Assembly (NCBI GenBank): GCA_025457615.1
Contig: JALOTZ010000017.1
Span: 1-57,106, forward strand
Direction: 5' to 3'
DNA: 57,106 nucleotides
From: Verrucomicrobiota bacterium
GTDB taxonomy: Bacteria; Verrucomicrobiota; Verrucomicrobiia; Limisphaerales; DSYF01
In this document: positions 26,317 through 35,625 of the stretch, one piece after another
Layout of the letters: every line of letters starts with the position of its first letter
How positions within the stretch are numbered: position 1 is the stretch's first letter
Notes under the pieces: generated by a model
The model's input: only the letters and a program-made list of their open reading frames with translations
Told to the model about the DNA's origin: nothing
The model's database searches: none
Program-made: the position numbers and the translations under genes

Positions 26317-26781
26317 ATGCGGGTTTCCAAGAAGACCGATTACGCGCTGCGTGCGTTGTTCACCTTAGTTGATCACTTTGGTAGTGGACCCATACCTATT
26401 CGTGAGCTCGCACGGCGGAACGATGTTCCGAAGAAGTTCCTCGAACAGATCATGCTGGCGCTCAAGGAACGCGGTTGGGTGGACAGCATGCCCGGACTGC
26501 GTGGAGGTTACCGCCTTGCCCGAAGCCCGGAGAAGATCACGATGGGTGAGGTGGTGCGCCATTTCGATGGCATTCTGGCGCCCATCGAGTGCGTTTCTGT
26601 CGCCGGTTACAAAAGATGTTCACAAGAGCCGGTTTGCAGGTTTCGTCGCGTCTTTCTGGAAGCCCGCAATGCGGTCGCCCACCTGATGGACCGCGCCACC
26701 CTGGCCGACGTGGCCCGGGGAAACCCCGTCTCCAAACCCGAGGTCCTCGATGCGGGGTTTATGGGTGGGGAGGGGATCTGA
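26317..26781 (+). CDS. Rrf2-family transcriptional regulator
   Basis: A 154-residue Rrf2 protein. The winged HTH is KKTDYALRALFTLV, PIPIRELARRNDVPKKFLEQIMLALKERGWVDSMPGLRGGYRLAR. Three cysteines in ECVSVAGYKRCSQEPVC are in the position of the IscR-type Fe-S ligands. It heads the YezD-porin-Sbp-CysTWA series, so it is likely the regulator of sulfate or cysteine supply, analogous to CymR. A TTG at 26311 would add two residues. The last residues are GGEGI, matching the end of cysA at the other side of the module. Confidence 0.88.
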   Translation: MRVSKKTDYALRALFTLVDHFGSGPIPIRELARRNDVPKKFLEQIMLALKERGWVDSMPGLRGGYRLARSPEKITMGEVVRHFDGILAPIECVSVAGYKRCSQEPVCRFRRVFLEARNAVAHLMDRATLADVARGNPVSKPEVLDAGFMGGEGI

Positions 26782-26964
26782 GGCGACGCCCCCCTGAAAA
26801 AATCTCAAAAAAAACTCTTTACACCGGTAGCGACTGCGCTTAACTACGACCTGTATGGTAGCAGTTCAATTCCAATTGAGTGGTGCACGACTAGAGCGAG
26901 GAACGCTCAACCGCTGGGCCATCTTCGGTCAACCGCGACAGGTCATTTTTTGTTTGTAATGGCT

Positions 26965-26982
26965 ATCGACTTAGTAGTTGAT
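26965..26982. promoter_or_regulatory. Palindrome just ahead of yezD, candidate operator
   Basis: ATCGAC-TTAGTA-GTTGAT, a dyad with 5 of 6 matching positions, ends 4 bp before the yezD ATG. GTTGA(C/T) also occurs in the dyad at the rrf2 promoter. Its position fits a site for the adjacent Rrf2 regulator. The 26782-26964 spacer otherwise shows nothing clear. Confidence 0.3.
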
Positions 26983-26986
26983 TAAT

Positions 26987-27211
26987 ATGAAGTCTGAATC
27001 TGTAAAGGAACAACCCGTGTGGAGGACATCGACTCCGACTGGAGTGACCGAGGAAGCCGTGACTGAGCGGATCTGGCTTGAGTTGGTGCGTCAGCACGTC
27101 GGTTCGCTGCGTTACGGGGTGGTGCAGGTCACCGTGCATGATGCACGGGTTACGCAGATCGAAAAGACCGAGCGGGTGCGTCTGGAGACCTCGCGTCCTG
27201 ACAACCCTTGA
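26987..27211 (+). CDS. yezD: YezD family protein (DUF2292)
   Basis: A 74-residue protein whose second half RYGVVQVTVHDARVTQIEKTE is the YezD/DUF2292 signature. YezD genes commonly neighbour sulfate or sulfonate uptake and cysteine genes; molecular role unknown. It starts at ATG 26987 (MKSESVKEQ); two further residues are possible with ATT/ATA-like starts but unlikely. First gene downstream of the regulator. Confidence 0.85.
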   Translation: MKSESVKEQPVWRTSTPTGVTEEAVTERIWLELVRQHVGSLRYGVVQVTVHDARVTQIEKTERVRLETSRPDNP

Positions 27212-27306
27212 AGCCGACCAGCCAACTGGAGGCCCACGAAACACGAAACCCAACGAGTGCTGACCGGACCGCCGGAAGCCTCACAGTAATGAAAGACAAC
27301 TAGATC

Positions 27307-28704
27307 ATGAAACTCGACCGGTGGTTGCTCACGGGAATCCTGGGCAGCCAGATCATCAGCGCGGCCTCGTTGGCCGCGGAGGACGCCGACACGATTGACG
27401 CCTTGAAACGCCAGATCCAGGACCTGGACCAGAAGGTGCGCGTCCTCGAACGCAAACAGGAGTTGGAGAGGGAAACCGCCACGGAGAAGGCGAAGAGCGC
27501 GCCGAGCGTGAGCCTGGGCGCCAACGGCTTCTCCGTGCGATCGGCAGATTCAAACTTTGTCTTCAAAGTGCGGGGCTATATCCAGGGGGATGGGCGCTTC
27601 TACGCCGATGAAGAGGCTGCGAATGACACCTTCCTCATTCGCCGTGCACGCCCCATCTTCGAGGGCACGGTGTATGAGAAGTTTGACTTTCGGCTCATGC
27701 TCGACTTCGCCTCGGGCATCAACAGTTCCGCGGTGAACAACGGCATCTTGCAGGACGCCTATCTTAACGCCCGCTTCCTGCCGGAATTCCAGGTGCAGAT
27801 CGGCAAGTTCAAGGAACCGGTGGGCCTGGAGCGGCTCCAATCCGGCGCGAACCTGCTGTTTATCGAGCGGGGTTACCCGACGCAGCTCGTGCCCAACCGC
27901 GACGTGGGCGTTCAATTGCAGGGCGATCTGCTGGCCGGCCTGCTTCGTTATGAGGCGGGCGTGTTCAATGGCGTGGCGGACGGCGGCAGTGGGGATGTGG
28001 ATGCTTCCGACGACGAGAAGGACCTGGCGGGACGCCTGTTTGCCAGGCCGTTCAAGAACAGCGACACGGATGCTCTCCGCGAGTTGGGTTTGGGCGTCGC
28101 CGGCACTTGGGGGAAGCAGGACGGCAGCGGCATGTTGGGTAAGTATAAAAGCCCCGGTCAGCAGCAGTTCTTCAGTTACCGCAGCGGCGCCGGCACTGCG
28201 GCGGCCCCGAATGTTGTGGCGGACGGGGACCACTGGCGCATCTCGCCCCAATTTTATTACTACCTGGGTTCCTTTGGCCTCTTCGGGGAATATGTGATTT
28301 CGGACCAGAGCGTCCGGCGGGATGCCGGGACATCGAGTTCTGCCTGGGTGGAGAACACGGCATGGCAGGTGTCCGCCTCGTATGTGCTGACCGGCGAGGA
28401 GAATTCCTGGAAGGGCTTCACCCCAAAGCGCGCCTTCAATCCCGCCGAAGGCGGCTGGGGCGCGTGGGAGATTGCCGCGCGTGTCGGGCAGCTTGAGGTG
28501 GATGACGCCGCGTTTCCACTGTTTGCCGACCCCGCCACGTCCGCCAGCGCGGCAAGCTCGTGGGGTGTCGGCCTGAACTGGTATCTCAACAAGAGCGTCA
28601 AGTTCAACTTCGACTATGAACAAACCGATTTCGACGGCGGGACAAGCGGCTTGCTTGAGGAGGGCGAGCATGTGTTTCTCACCCGGGCCCAGATCAGCTT
28701 TTGA
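27307..28704 (+). CDS. OprO/OprP-type porin of the sulfate module
   Basis: A 465-residue outer-membrane porin. The signal peptide LLTGILGSQIISAASLAAE is followed by a coiled coil (DTIDALKRQIQDLDQKVRVLERKQELE), then a barrel beginning FVFKVRGYIQGDGRFYADEE with RRARPIFEGTVYEKFDFRLM and VQIGKFKEPVGLERLQS, characteristic of phosphate-selective porins. C-terminal FLTRAQISF ends in Phe, as barrels do. Placed between yezD and sbp, its likely cargo is sulfate. Confidence 0.88.
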   Translation: MKLDRWLLTGILGSQIISAASLAAEDADTIDALKRQIQDLDQKVRVLERKQELERETATEKAKSAPSVSLGANGFSVRSADSNFVFKVRGYIQGDGRFYADEEAANDTFLIRRARPIFEGTVYEKFDFRLMLDFASGINSSAVNNGILQDAYLNARFLPEFQVQIGKFKEPVGLERLQSGANLLFIERGYPTQLVPNRDVGVQLQGDLLAGLLRYEAGVFNGVADGGSGDVDASDDEKDLAGRLFARPFKNSDTDALRELGLGVAGTWGKQDGSGMLGKYKSPGQQQFFSYRSGAGTAAAPNVVADGDHWRISPQFYYYLGSFGLFGEYVISDQSVRRDAGTSSSAWVENTAWQVSASYVLTGEENSWKGFTPKRAFNPAEGGWGAWEIAARVGQLEVDDAAFPLFADPATSASAASSWGVGLNWYLNKSVKFNFDYEQTDFDGGTSGLLEEGEHVFLTRAQISF

Positions 28705-28740
28705 ACGCAACCGAGACTTCACCGGCAACAAATCAAGATC

Positions 28741-29757
28741 ATGAAACTGAACCGACATCTCTCCCTTGCCAGCGCTCTGCTGGCCCTCATCCTGACCGTC
28801 AGTCCCAGCCCGGCCCAAGCCAAGGACATCACCCTGCTGAATGTCTCCTACGACCCGACGCGCGAGCTCTACACGGAGTTCAACGCAGCCTTTGCCAGGC
28901 ATTGGAAGGAGAAGACCGGGGACACCGTCAACATCAACCAGTCCCACGGCGGTTCTGGCAAGCAGGCGCGCTCCGTCATAGACGGCTTGCAGGCCGACGT
29001 GGTGACCCTGGCGCTGGCGTACGACGTGGAGGCGCTTCACGAGAAGGGCCGGCTGATCCCCAAGGACTGGCAGCGGCGCCTCCCGGACAACAGCGCGCCC
29101 TACACCAGCACCATCGTGTTCCTGGTGCGCAAAGGAAATCCCAAGGGCATCAAGGATTGGGACGACCTCGTCCGGCCGGGCGTGTCCATCGTGACGCCGA
29201 ACCCCAAGACCTCGGGCGGGGCGCGTTGGAACTACCTGGCCGCCTGGGCGTATGCCAAGCGCAAGTTCAACGGGGACGAGGTGCAGATCAAGGATTTCAT
29301 CGCCAGGCTGTTCAAGAACGTGCCCGTGCTCGACACCGGCGCGCGCGGAGCGACGACCACGTTCGTCCAGCGCGGCATCGGCGACGTGTTTATCTCCTGG
29401 GAAAACGAGGCCTTTCTGGCCCTCAAGGAATACGGCGCGGACAAGTTCGAGATTGTGGCGCCCTCCCTCAGCATCCTGGCCGAGCCGCCGGTCACATGGG
29501 TGGATCGCGTCGTCAAGAAGCGCGGCACCGAAACCCTGGCCAAGGCTTATCTGGAATACCTCTACACGCCCGAGGGCCAGGAGATTGCCGGACGCCACTT
29601 CTACCGCCCGCGCCTGCCCGAGGTGGCGGCCAGATACAAAGACCGGTTTGTGGACATCCCGATGGTGACCATTGACGAGGAGTTTGGCGGCTGGAGCAAG
29701 GCCCAGCCTTTGCACTTCGGCGATGGCGGCGTCTTTGACCAGGTTTTCAAGCCGTGA
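28741..29757 (+). CDS. sbp: Sulfate ABC transporter substrate-binding protein
   Basis: A 338-residue periplasmic protein. The signal peptide [20 protein letters not shown] is followed by [21 protein letters not shown], the Sbp/CysP opening, [30 protein letters not shown], the anion-binding loop, and [18 protein letters not shown]. It delivers sulfate or thiosulfate to CysTWA. It lies 36 bp after the porin and 230 bp before cysT. Confidence 0.93.
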   Translation: MKLNRHLSLASALLALILTVSPSPAQAKDITLLNVSYDPTRELYTEFNAAFARHWKEKTGDTVNINQSHGGSGKQARSVIDGLQADVVTLALAYDVEALHEKGRLIPKDWQRRLPDNSAPYTSTIVFLVRKGNPKGIKDWDDLVRPGVSIVTPNPKTSGGARWNYLAAWAYAKRKFNGDEVQIKDFIARLFKNVPVLDTGARGATTTFVQRGIGDVFISWENEAFLALKEYGADKFEIVAPSLSILAEPPVTWVDRVVKKRGTETLAKAYLEYLYTPEGQEIAGRHFYRPRLPEVAARYKDRFVDIPMVTIDEEFGGWSKAQPLHFGDGGVFDQVFKP

Positions 29758-29989
29758 CGGCGGGTTCCCCCGTGAACCTCGTAGCCGTGGACCCGTCCTC
29801 CGTAGCGCGCGCAATCGAGATGTGTAACCCACGAGGGGCGTCTGAGGACCCGGCGACGTTCATGCCCCCAACTCAGGCGGATGAATGCGGTGTTCCGGAG
29901 GAGCGGTATCTGGCTTCACCCGTCCGCTACCACGCCCGACCATAAGAGTTGTCGCACCGCTACGCCTCGGGCTAATCTCCAACCACGTG

Positions 29990-30814
29990 ATGGCCGTCAA
30001 ACGATTCAATCCACTGCCAGGCTTTGGTCTGACGATGGGATACACGATCCTCTACCTTTGTGTGATCGTGTTGATCCCCATTGCCGGGCTGTTCCTGCGT
30101 GTATTCGATCTGTCCTGGGCCGAGTTCTGGCGGTTGGCGACCAACGACCGTGCGCTGGCGGCGTACAAGCTCACTTTTGGCGCCTCATGCATCGCGGCGC
30201 TGGTCAACGCCGTCTTCGGCACCGTCGTCGCCTGGGTGCTGGTGCGTTACAGCTTTCCCGGCAAGCGGTTTTTCGACGCGCTGGTGGATTTCCCCTTCGC
30301 GCTGCCGACCGCCGTGGCCGGCATCACGCTTTCGAACCTGTTCGCGGCCAACGGCTGGCTCGGCCGTTTTCTCGTGCCGTTGGGCATTGAGGGGGCCTTC
30401 ACGCGGTTGGGCGTGGTGATTGCGCTCACCTTCATCGGGCTGCCGTTTGTCGTGCGCACCTTGCAGCCGGTATTGGAGAACTTTGAAACCGAGGTGGAAG
30501 AGGCTGCTGCCACGCTGGGCGCGGGCCGGGCGCGGACGTTTTTCACGATTGTCGCGCCCACCCTTCTGCCGGCGATTCTCACCGGTTTCGCCTTGGCGTT
30601 CGCGCGGGCCATCGGCGAATACGGCTCGGTGATTTTTATCGCGGGCAACAAGCCGTACCATTCGGAGATCGCGCCCCTGCTGATCGTCATCCGGCTCGAA
30701 GAATACGATTATGCGGGCGCGATCACCCTGGCGGTGGTGTTGCTCTTGTTTTCGTTCGCGCTGCTCATCACCATCAACCTCATGGAACGCTGGGCCAGCC
30801 GGTTCCAGAATTGA
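29990..30814 (+). CDS. cysT: Sulfate ABC transporter permease CysT
   Basis: A 274-residue inner-membrane permease with about six segments and the EAA loop EEAAATLGAGRARTFFTIVAPTL. Motifs FPFALPTAVAGITL and AFARAIGEYGSVIFIAGN are typical of CysT/CysU. I chose ATG 29990 (MAVKRFNPLPGFGLTMGYT); the frame is open from 29885 but that part is not protein-like. The 29758-29989 spacer holds no gene. It precedes cysW by 11 bp. Confidence 0.93.
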   Translation: MAVKRFNPLPGFGLTMGYTILYLCVIVLIPIAGLFLRVFDLSWAEFWRLATNDRALAAYKLTFGASCIAALVNAVFGTVVAWVLVRYSFPGKRFFDALVDFPFALPTAVAGITLSNLFAANGWLGRFLVPLGIEGAFTRLGVVIALTFIGLPFVVRTLQPVLENFETEVEEAAATLGAGRARTFFTIVAPTLLPAILTGFALAFARAIGEYGSVIFIAGNKPYHSEIAPLLIVIRLEEYDYAGAITLAVVLLLFSFALLITINLMERWASRFQN

Positions 30815-30825
30815 ACACCCACCCG

Positions 30826-31731
30826 ATGGCAGGCTACGTCAGCAAGAAGAACCAGAGCACGATCCAGTCCCGGCGCGGGACGGAGGAATCGCCGCGGGCG
30901 AAATGGCTGCTCATTGGCGTGTGCGGGGTGTTCCTGGCCGTGTTCCTGTTGCTGCCGCTGGCCAACGTCTTCGCGCAAGCCCTGGTCAAGGGCCTGGATG
31001 TCTATTGGGCTGCGCTGCGCGAGGCCGACAGTGTGGCGGCCATCAAGCTGACGTTGCTGATTGCCGGAATCTGCGTGCCGCTGAACACGCTGTTCGGTGT
31101 GTGCGCCGCCTGGGCGGTTGCCAAGTTCGAGTTCCGCGGCAAGTCGCTGCTCATCACGCTCATCGACCTGCCCTTCTCCGTGTCGCCGGTCGTCGCCGGC
31201 TTGATCTACGTCCTCATGTTCGGGTTGCAGGGTTATTTGGGGCCGTGGCTCGATGCGCATGACATCAAGATCATCTTTGCGGTGCCGGGCATCGCGCTGG
31301 CGACCCTGTTTGTCACGTTCCCGTTTGTGGCGCGCGAGCTGATCCCGGTGATGCAGGCGACGGGGCGCGAGCAGGAGGAGGCTGCGCTCACCCTCGGCGC
31401 GAGCGGATGGACGACCTTCTGGCATGTGACACTGCCGAGTGTGAAGTGGGGCCTGCTTTACGGGGTGATTCTCTGCAACGCACGCGCGATGGGGGAATTC
31501 GGCGCGGTGTCGGTGGTCAGCGGTCACATCGCGGGGGTGACCAACACCATGCCCCTGCACGTGGAGAAGCTGTACAACGAGTATCAGGGAGCGGCGGCCT
31601 TTGCCGTGGCGAGCCTGCTGGCCCTGCTGGCGCTCGTGACGTTGGGATTGAAGACGTTGCTGGAATGGAAGCAGGCGCGCGAGCACGCGCTCGCGCAACG
31701 CGGCGCCGCGCCAGAAACGAACCCTTCCTGA
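30826..31731 (+). CDS. cysW: Sulfate ABC transporter permease CysW
   Basis: A 301-residue membrane permease paralogous to CysT. Segment WLLIGVCGVFLAVFLLLPLANVF is followed by DLPFSVSPVVAGLIYVLMFG, the EAA loop EEAALTLGASGWTTFWHVTLP, and NARAMGEFGAVSVVSGH. It forms the channel with CysT. A TTG at 30811 would add five residues. It lies between cysT and cysA in one transcription unit. Confidence 0.93.
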   Translation: MAGYVSKKNQSTIQSRRGTEESPRAKWLLIGVCGVFLAVFLLLPLANVFAQALVKGLDVYWAALREADSVAAIKLTLLIAGICVPLNTLFGVCAAWAVAKFEFRGKSLLITLIDLPFSVSPVVAGLIYVLMFGLQGYLGPWLDAHDIKIIFAVPGIALATLFVTFPFVARELIPVMQATGREQEEAALTLGASGWTTFWHVTLPSVKWGLLYGVILCNARAMGEFGAVSVVSGHIAGVTNTMPLHVEKLYNEYQGAAAFAVASLLALLALVTLGLKTLLEWKQAREHALAQRGAAPETNPS

Positions 31732-31827
31732 ACCCATGCCAAGCCTTGCCCAACGACCCGTCGCCGCGTGTGGTCATCCAAGCGTCCGCAGGGTTGCGTC
31801 ATGGCATCACGAGGAATCCGCGCCCGC

Positions 31828-32931
31828 ATGAGCATCGAGCTAAAGAGTGTTAGCAAGAAATTTGGCGCCGTGGCCGCGGTCAACGACGTCACGTTCTCGG
31901 TCAACGAGGGCGAGTTGCTGGCGCTGCTGGGGCCCAGTGGCGGCGGCAAGACGACCGTGCTGCGAATGATCGCCGGCCTCGAACTCCCCACCTCCGGCGA
32001 CATTTTCATCCGCGGCCAGCGGGTGAATGACCTGTCCGTCCGGCAGCGCAACATCGGCTTCGTGTTCCAGAACTACGCCTTGTTCAAGAACATGAACGTG
32101 TTCAAGAACATCGCGTTCGGCGTCAAGATCAAGAAGTGGAAGCCGGCGGACATCCAGGCGCGTGTCGAGGAGCTGGTGCAGCTTTTCGGACTCGAAGGAT
32201 TGGAGAAGCGCTACGCGCACCAACTGTCGGGCGGGCAGCGGCAGCGGGTGGCGATTGCCCGGGCCCTGGCGCCCAAGCCCAGCGTGCTGCTGCTGGACGA
32301 ACCGTTCGGGGCTGTGGATGCCAAGATCCGCCAGGAACTGCGCGAGTGGCTGGTCACCCTCCATCATGAGTTGAACGTGACCACCATCTTCGTAACCCAT
32401 GACCAGGAGGAGGCAATGGAGGTTTCGAACCGCATTGTCATCTTTTCGCGCGGCAATCTCGAACAGATCGGCACGCCGCGCGAGGTGTATGAACAGCCCC
32501 GCAACGAATTCGTGGCCCGGTTTGTCGGAGTCATGAACGTGTTGGATACGGAGGTGGCGGGCGGATTGGCGCGGGTGGGCGAGTTGGAGTTCCCCGCGTC
32601 GGGACACCCGGACGGCACCAAGGTGCGCATCGGATTCCGGCCCTATGCCGTGCAGATTTCCTCCGACCTGACCGCCCACCGCTACCGCGCGGTGCTCCGG
32701 CACACGTATTTCCTGGGCGTCTTGCTGAGGGTCGAACTGGAACTGCCCAGCGGACTGATCCTGCGCGCCCGCATGAGCAAGGAGGAATACGCGCAGCAAG
32801 GATTGGCGGACGGGAAGCCCGTGTCCGTCAACATCCGTCAGTACCGGATCCTGGGCAGCGACAGCGAATCGCTGCGCCCGGAAGTGGCGACCATGTACGA
32901 CACCATCGTGGGCGCTGGGGAGGGGATCTAG
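31828..32931 (+). CDS. cysA: Sulfate ABC transporter ATP-binding protein CysA
   Basis: A 367-residue ATPase. Walker A is GPSGGGKTT, the Q-loop VFQNYALF, signature LSGGQRQRVAIARAL, Walker B VLLLDEPFG, and the switch His VTHDQEEA. A C-terminal TOBE-like regulatory domain follows. I chose ATG 31828 (MSIELKSVSKKFG); the open frame from 31768 is unlike the family. The gene ends GAGEGI with stop TAG at 32929-32931, immediately against a truncated TPR gene on the other strand. Confidence 0.95.
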   Translation: MSIELKSVSKKFGAVAAVNDVTFSVNEGELLALLGPSGGGKTTVLRMIAGLELPTSGDIFIRGQRVNDLSVRQRNIGFVFQNYALFKNMNVFKNIAFGVKIKKWKPADIQARVEELVQLFGLEGLEKRYAHQLSGGQRQRVAIARALAPKPSVLLLDEPFGAVDAKIRQELREWLVTLHHELNVTTIFVTHDQEEAMEVSNRIVIFSRGNLEQIGTPREVYEQPRNEFVARFVGVMNVLDTEVAGGLARVGELEFPASGHPDGTKVRIGFRPYAVQISSDLTAHRYRAVLRHTYFLGVLLRVELELPSGLILRARMSKEEYAQQGLADGKPVSVNIRQYRILGSDSESLRPEVATMYDTIVGAGEGI

Positions 32932-32934
32932 ATG

Positions 32935-33273
32935 GATGCTCTCCTTGGGAAACCGCTCCACGGCTGGAAGCAACAATTCCCAAGCTTTCTGCAGGCCGCC
33001 TTCGGGCGCGCGCCGCATGGCGTAGGCCCGGTGCAGCCAGCCCGTCGGACGTTCCGGAGTGGTCTGAACCAGCTCCGTGGCCGTCGCCAGCGCACCCGAC
33101 CAGTCCTGACCTTCCGCCTGGGCCAGCCACCTCAGTTCGAGCGCGTCGGGATGACGACGGTTCTCTGGTGAAAGTGCGTCTAGCTCGGCCAGAGCGTCAT
33201 CCGGACATTTCAATCCCAACCAGCCCGCCGCCGCCATGAAGTGGTGGGAATCGGGGGGGCCAATCGGTTGCAT
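32935..33273 (-). pseudogene. TPR-repeat protein gene, truncated at the 3' end
   Basis: The N-terminus is intact: MQPIGPPDSHHFMAAAGWLGLKC, then TPR-like repeats DDALAELDALSPENRRHPDALELRWLAQAEGQDWSGALATATELV and WLHRAYAMRRAPEGGLQKAWELLLPAVERFPKE. Similarity stops at about 32942, exactly where cysA ends. The frame stays open to 31840 but is then antisense to cysA. The rest of the gene is gone, so this is the scar of the event that placed the sulfate module here. It would have been a scaffold-type TPR protein. Confidence 0.75.
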
Positions 33274-33410
33274 CGCGGAAAACGTAGGGCATTACGCAGG
33301 CGAAGAACAGCATGCATTGAGTCCAGGACTGGGTGGCGACAGCGCACCTCCTTTCTCCGTGCGCAGCGGCATGGAGTCGTGGTTAACTGGGCCGCGAAGA
33401 TCAGGTTCCT

Positions 33411-33992
33411 ATGCGCATTACAGGCGGACAAGCAGCTCGGCGGCACTTGACCGTGCCCAAGGGTCTGGACGTGCGGCCCACGCCAGACCGGATGAAGCAG
33501 GCTGTGTTCAACAGTCTGGGTCATCGCGTGATCGACGCCCGCGTGCTGGAGCTGTTTGCCGGTTCGGGCGCGCTGAGCCTCGAGTGTCTGAGTCGCGGGG
33601 CAGCCACGGCGCTGTGCATCGAGAAGTCATCCCGGCATGCGGAGTTCATCCGACGCAACCTGGTCACGGCGGGACTGGCGGGGGGTGCGGTGCAGGTGCG
33701 CGTGCAGGATGTGTTTCCCGCGGTGCGCCAATTGGCCGGGGAAGGGAGGGTGTTCGACCTGGTGCTGGCCGACCCGCCGTATGGTGACAAGAACGTGCAT
33801 AAACGTTCCGAGTCCCTGGCGCAACAGATCCTGGATGAGCCGGCTTTGCCCCGGTTGATCGCGCCGGGCGGACTGTTGGTGCTCGGTTACGCGCGACGCG
33901 ATACCCTGACCCTGCCAGACCACTGGACCGAGACACGGCTGTTGAAGCACGGCGACAACATCATGCGGTTCCTGCAGCCCGCCGCCGTCTGA
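33411..33992 (+). CDS. rsmD: 16S rRNA m2G966 methyltransferase RsmD
   Basis: A 193-residue SAM methyltransferase. MRITGGQAARRHLTVPKG and RPTPDRMKQAVFNSL are the RsmD opening, VLELFAGSGALSLECLSRGA motif I, and VLADPPYG the catalytic motif IV. It modifies G966 of 16S rRNA in the assembled 30S. No coaD or other usual partner follows. Monocistronic, divergent from the TPR remnant. Confidence 0.93.
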   Translation: MRITGGQAARRHLTVPKGLDVRPTPDRMKQAVFNSLGHRVIDARVLELFAGSGALSLECLSRGAATALCIEKSSRHAEFIRRNLVTAGLAGGAVQVRVQDVFPAVRQLAGEGRVFDLVLADPPYGDKNVHKRSESLAQQILDEPALPRLIAPGGLLVLGYARRDTLTLPDHWTETRLLKHGDNIMRFLQPAAV

Positions 33993-34089
33993 CGTGAGTC
34001 GGGGCTGATATTGGACCGCTTGAAATTCGCGCGGGCTCAGGTTGGGAGGCCACAGGCGGAGGGGCGGACTTGCGGTCCGGCAGACCTCG

Positions 34090-34899
34090 CTATCGGGTTC
34101 TCAGGCCCGCCAGGTAATCGCACCATTCGGAGATTCCGGTGCCGGTCTTGGCGGAGGTCTCGAAGAGTCGCGCTTTGGGGCTGGCTTGACGCAGGTTGGC
34201 GAGGGCGGCCGCACGATTGAATTCAACCGCTTCGGCCAGATCGGTCTTGGTGAGGATGACCGCATCCGCGTTCTGGAAGATGGGCGGGTACTTCAGCGGC
34301 TTGTCCTCACCCTCGGTCGTGGAGAGCAGCGCGACGCGGGTGCCTTCGCCCAGGTCGAAGGAAGCCGGGCAGACCAGGTTCCCCACGTTTTCAATGATCA
34401 GCAGGTCCAAGTTCTTCAAATCCAGCTTGGCCAGGGCGCGCGAGATCATTTCGGCTTCCAGATGGCACAGGGTGCCGGTGGTGACCTGAACGACCGGTGC
34501 CCCGGTGGTCCGCAGGCGGTCCGCGTCGTTCTCGGTGGCCAGGTCGCCCACAATGACGGCGGCGCGCCGTCTGCCTTTCAACGTTTCGAGCGTCTTGCGG
34601 AGCAGTGTCGTTTTGCCGGCGCCCGGCGACGACACCACGTTCAGCACCACCAGGCCCAGCGCTTGGAAAGCGCCGCGGTTCCGCTCGGCGAAGCGGTCGT
34701 TCTGCGCGAGGACGGGCAGGTTGAGGTCCAGGTGAACGTGAGGATGTGCATGGCCCGGGGCATGGCTATGAGTGTGGACATGACCGGCCGGTTTGTCCTC
34801 GACCATCGCGTGTTGACCTCCGGACAAAACCACTTCACCGACCGGCTGGCCGTCGATCTTGTAAGGGCCCTTCTGACTGCAACCACATTCCTGGCACAT
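34090..34899 (-). CDS. hypB: Hydrogenase/urease nickel incorporation GTPase HypB
   Basis: A 269-residue GTPase. The N-terminal metal motif is CQECGC, followed by a His-rich segment (GHVHTHSHAPGHAHPHVHLD), a P-loop VVSSPGAGKTTLLRKTL, GDLATENDADRLR, metal-site TGTLCHLEAEM, IENVGNLVCPA and LTKTDL. It delivers nickel to hydrogenase with HypA. It starts 1 bp after hypA. No hydrogenase or urease structural genes are in the window. Confidence 0.95.
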   Translation of the reverse strand: MCQECGCSQKGPYKIDGQPVGEVVLSGGQHAMVEDKPAGHVHTHSHAPGHAHPHVHLDLNLPVLAQNDRFAERNRGAFQALGLVVLNVVSSPGAGKTTLLRKTLETLKGRRRAAVIVGDLATENDADRLRTTGAPVVQVTTGTLCHLEAEMISRALAKLDLKNLDLLIIENVGNLVCPASFDLGEGTRVALLSTTEGEDKPLKYPPIFQNADAVILTKTDLAEAVEFNRAAALANLRQASPKARLFETSAKTGTGISEWCDYLAGLRTR

Positions 34900-34900
34900 G

Positions 34901-35242
34901 TTACGAAACCTCCAAGGACACGAGAGCCAGCTCCCGCCCGCGCCGCAGGTCCACGCTGGGGCGGTGGCAGTGGGGGCACTCGTAAAGAAAATCGGTCACT
35001 TCAAATTCCGCGCGGCACTCACCGCACCAGCAGGCGGGCCGGACCTCTTCGACCTCCAGCGTCGCGCCGGCCGCGAGCGTATCCGCTTTCAGGGCTTGGA
35101 AGGCGAACTGCAGGGCTTCGGCGACCACGCCGGACAAGGTGCCGATACGCATCCGCAGGCTGTGAATGGCCGCCGCGCCCGACTGGCGCGCCTGTTGTTC
35201 GGCCAAGGCCAGCGTGGATTGCATGATACTCACTTCGTGCAC
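34901..35242 (-). CDS. hypA: Nickel metallochaperone HypA
   Basis: A 113-residue protein. I chose GTG 35242 because it gives Met-His-Glu-Val-Ser-Ile, and His2 is a required nickel ligand in HypA; an in-frame ATG at 35260 would bury it. The zinc site is CWCGEC ... CPHC (about residues 73-93). It loads nickel with HypB, encoded directly downstream. Confidence 0.92.
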   Translation of the reverse strand: MHEVSIMQSTLALAEQQARQSGAAAIHSLRMRIGTLSGVVAEALQFAFQALKADTLAAGATLEVEEVRPACWCGECRAEFEVTDFLYECPHCHRPSVDLRRGRELALVSLEVS

Positions 35243-35625
35243 AATATCGGCGGCGGGCATCCACCCGGACCACCGGCAGCAAGACTAAACCAGGGGTGCC
35301 GCGCGTCAAGATTCCGACGTGCGACCGAGCGGGCAGGGGGTTTGCTCACGGAGCGATGATGCACTTGCGAACCCTCTCTCGGCTGGAAGCTGACCATGCT
35401 GGTCGCCTCGTTCAGCCACACTGAAGGTCAAGAGCACGTTCCGTATCGGTAGGGCCGCGCTGCGTGGCGGTCTCCACCCGCGGCGTTGGTCGTGCCTTTA
35501 GGCAGTCTCGGGCGGCGCATGTGCAGGCGGGACGGCTGAGCTGCGTTGCCAAACCCTCGGCAAGGTTGCTGGACGGAGGGAGGGGGGATGCCTAAGATGC
35601 GCGCCGTTACTGGACCATTTACTTT
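35243..35625. other. Intergenic region, no gene seen
   Basis: About 380 bp between the divergent hypA and ZIP-transporter genes. No protein-like ORF. An imperfect GC-rich dyad surrounds GGTAGGGCCGCGCTGCGTGG (about 35449). Promoters for both flanking genes should lie here, but none is clear by eye. Confidence 0.45.

Noticed and set aside
26782..26986. SAM or other sulfur-related riboswitch upstream of yezD
   Set aside because: Looked for kink-turn and pseudoknot patterns; none seen by eye.
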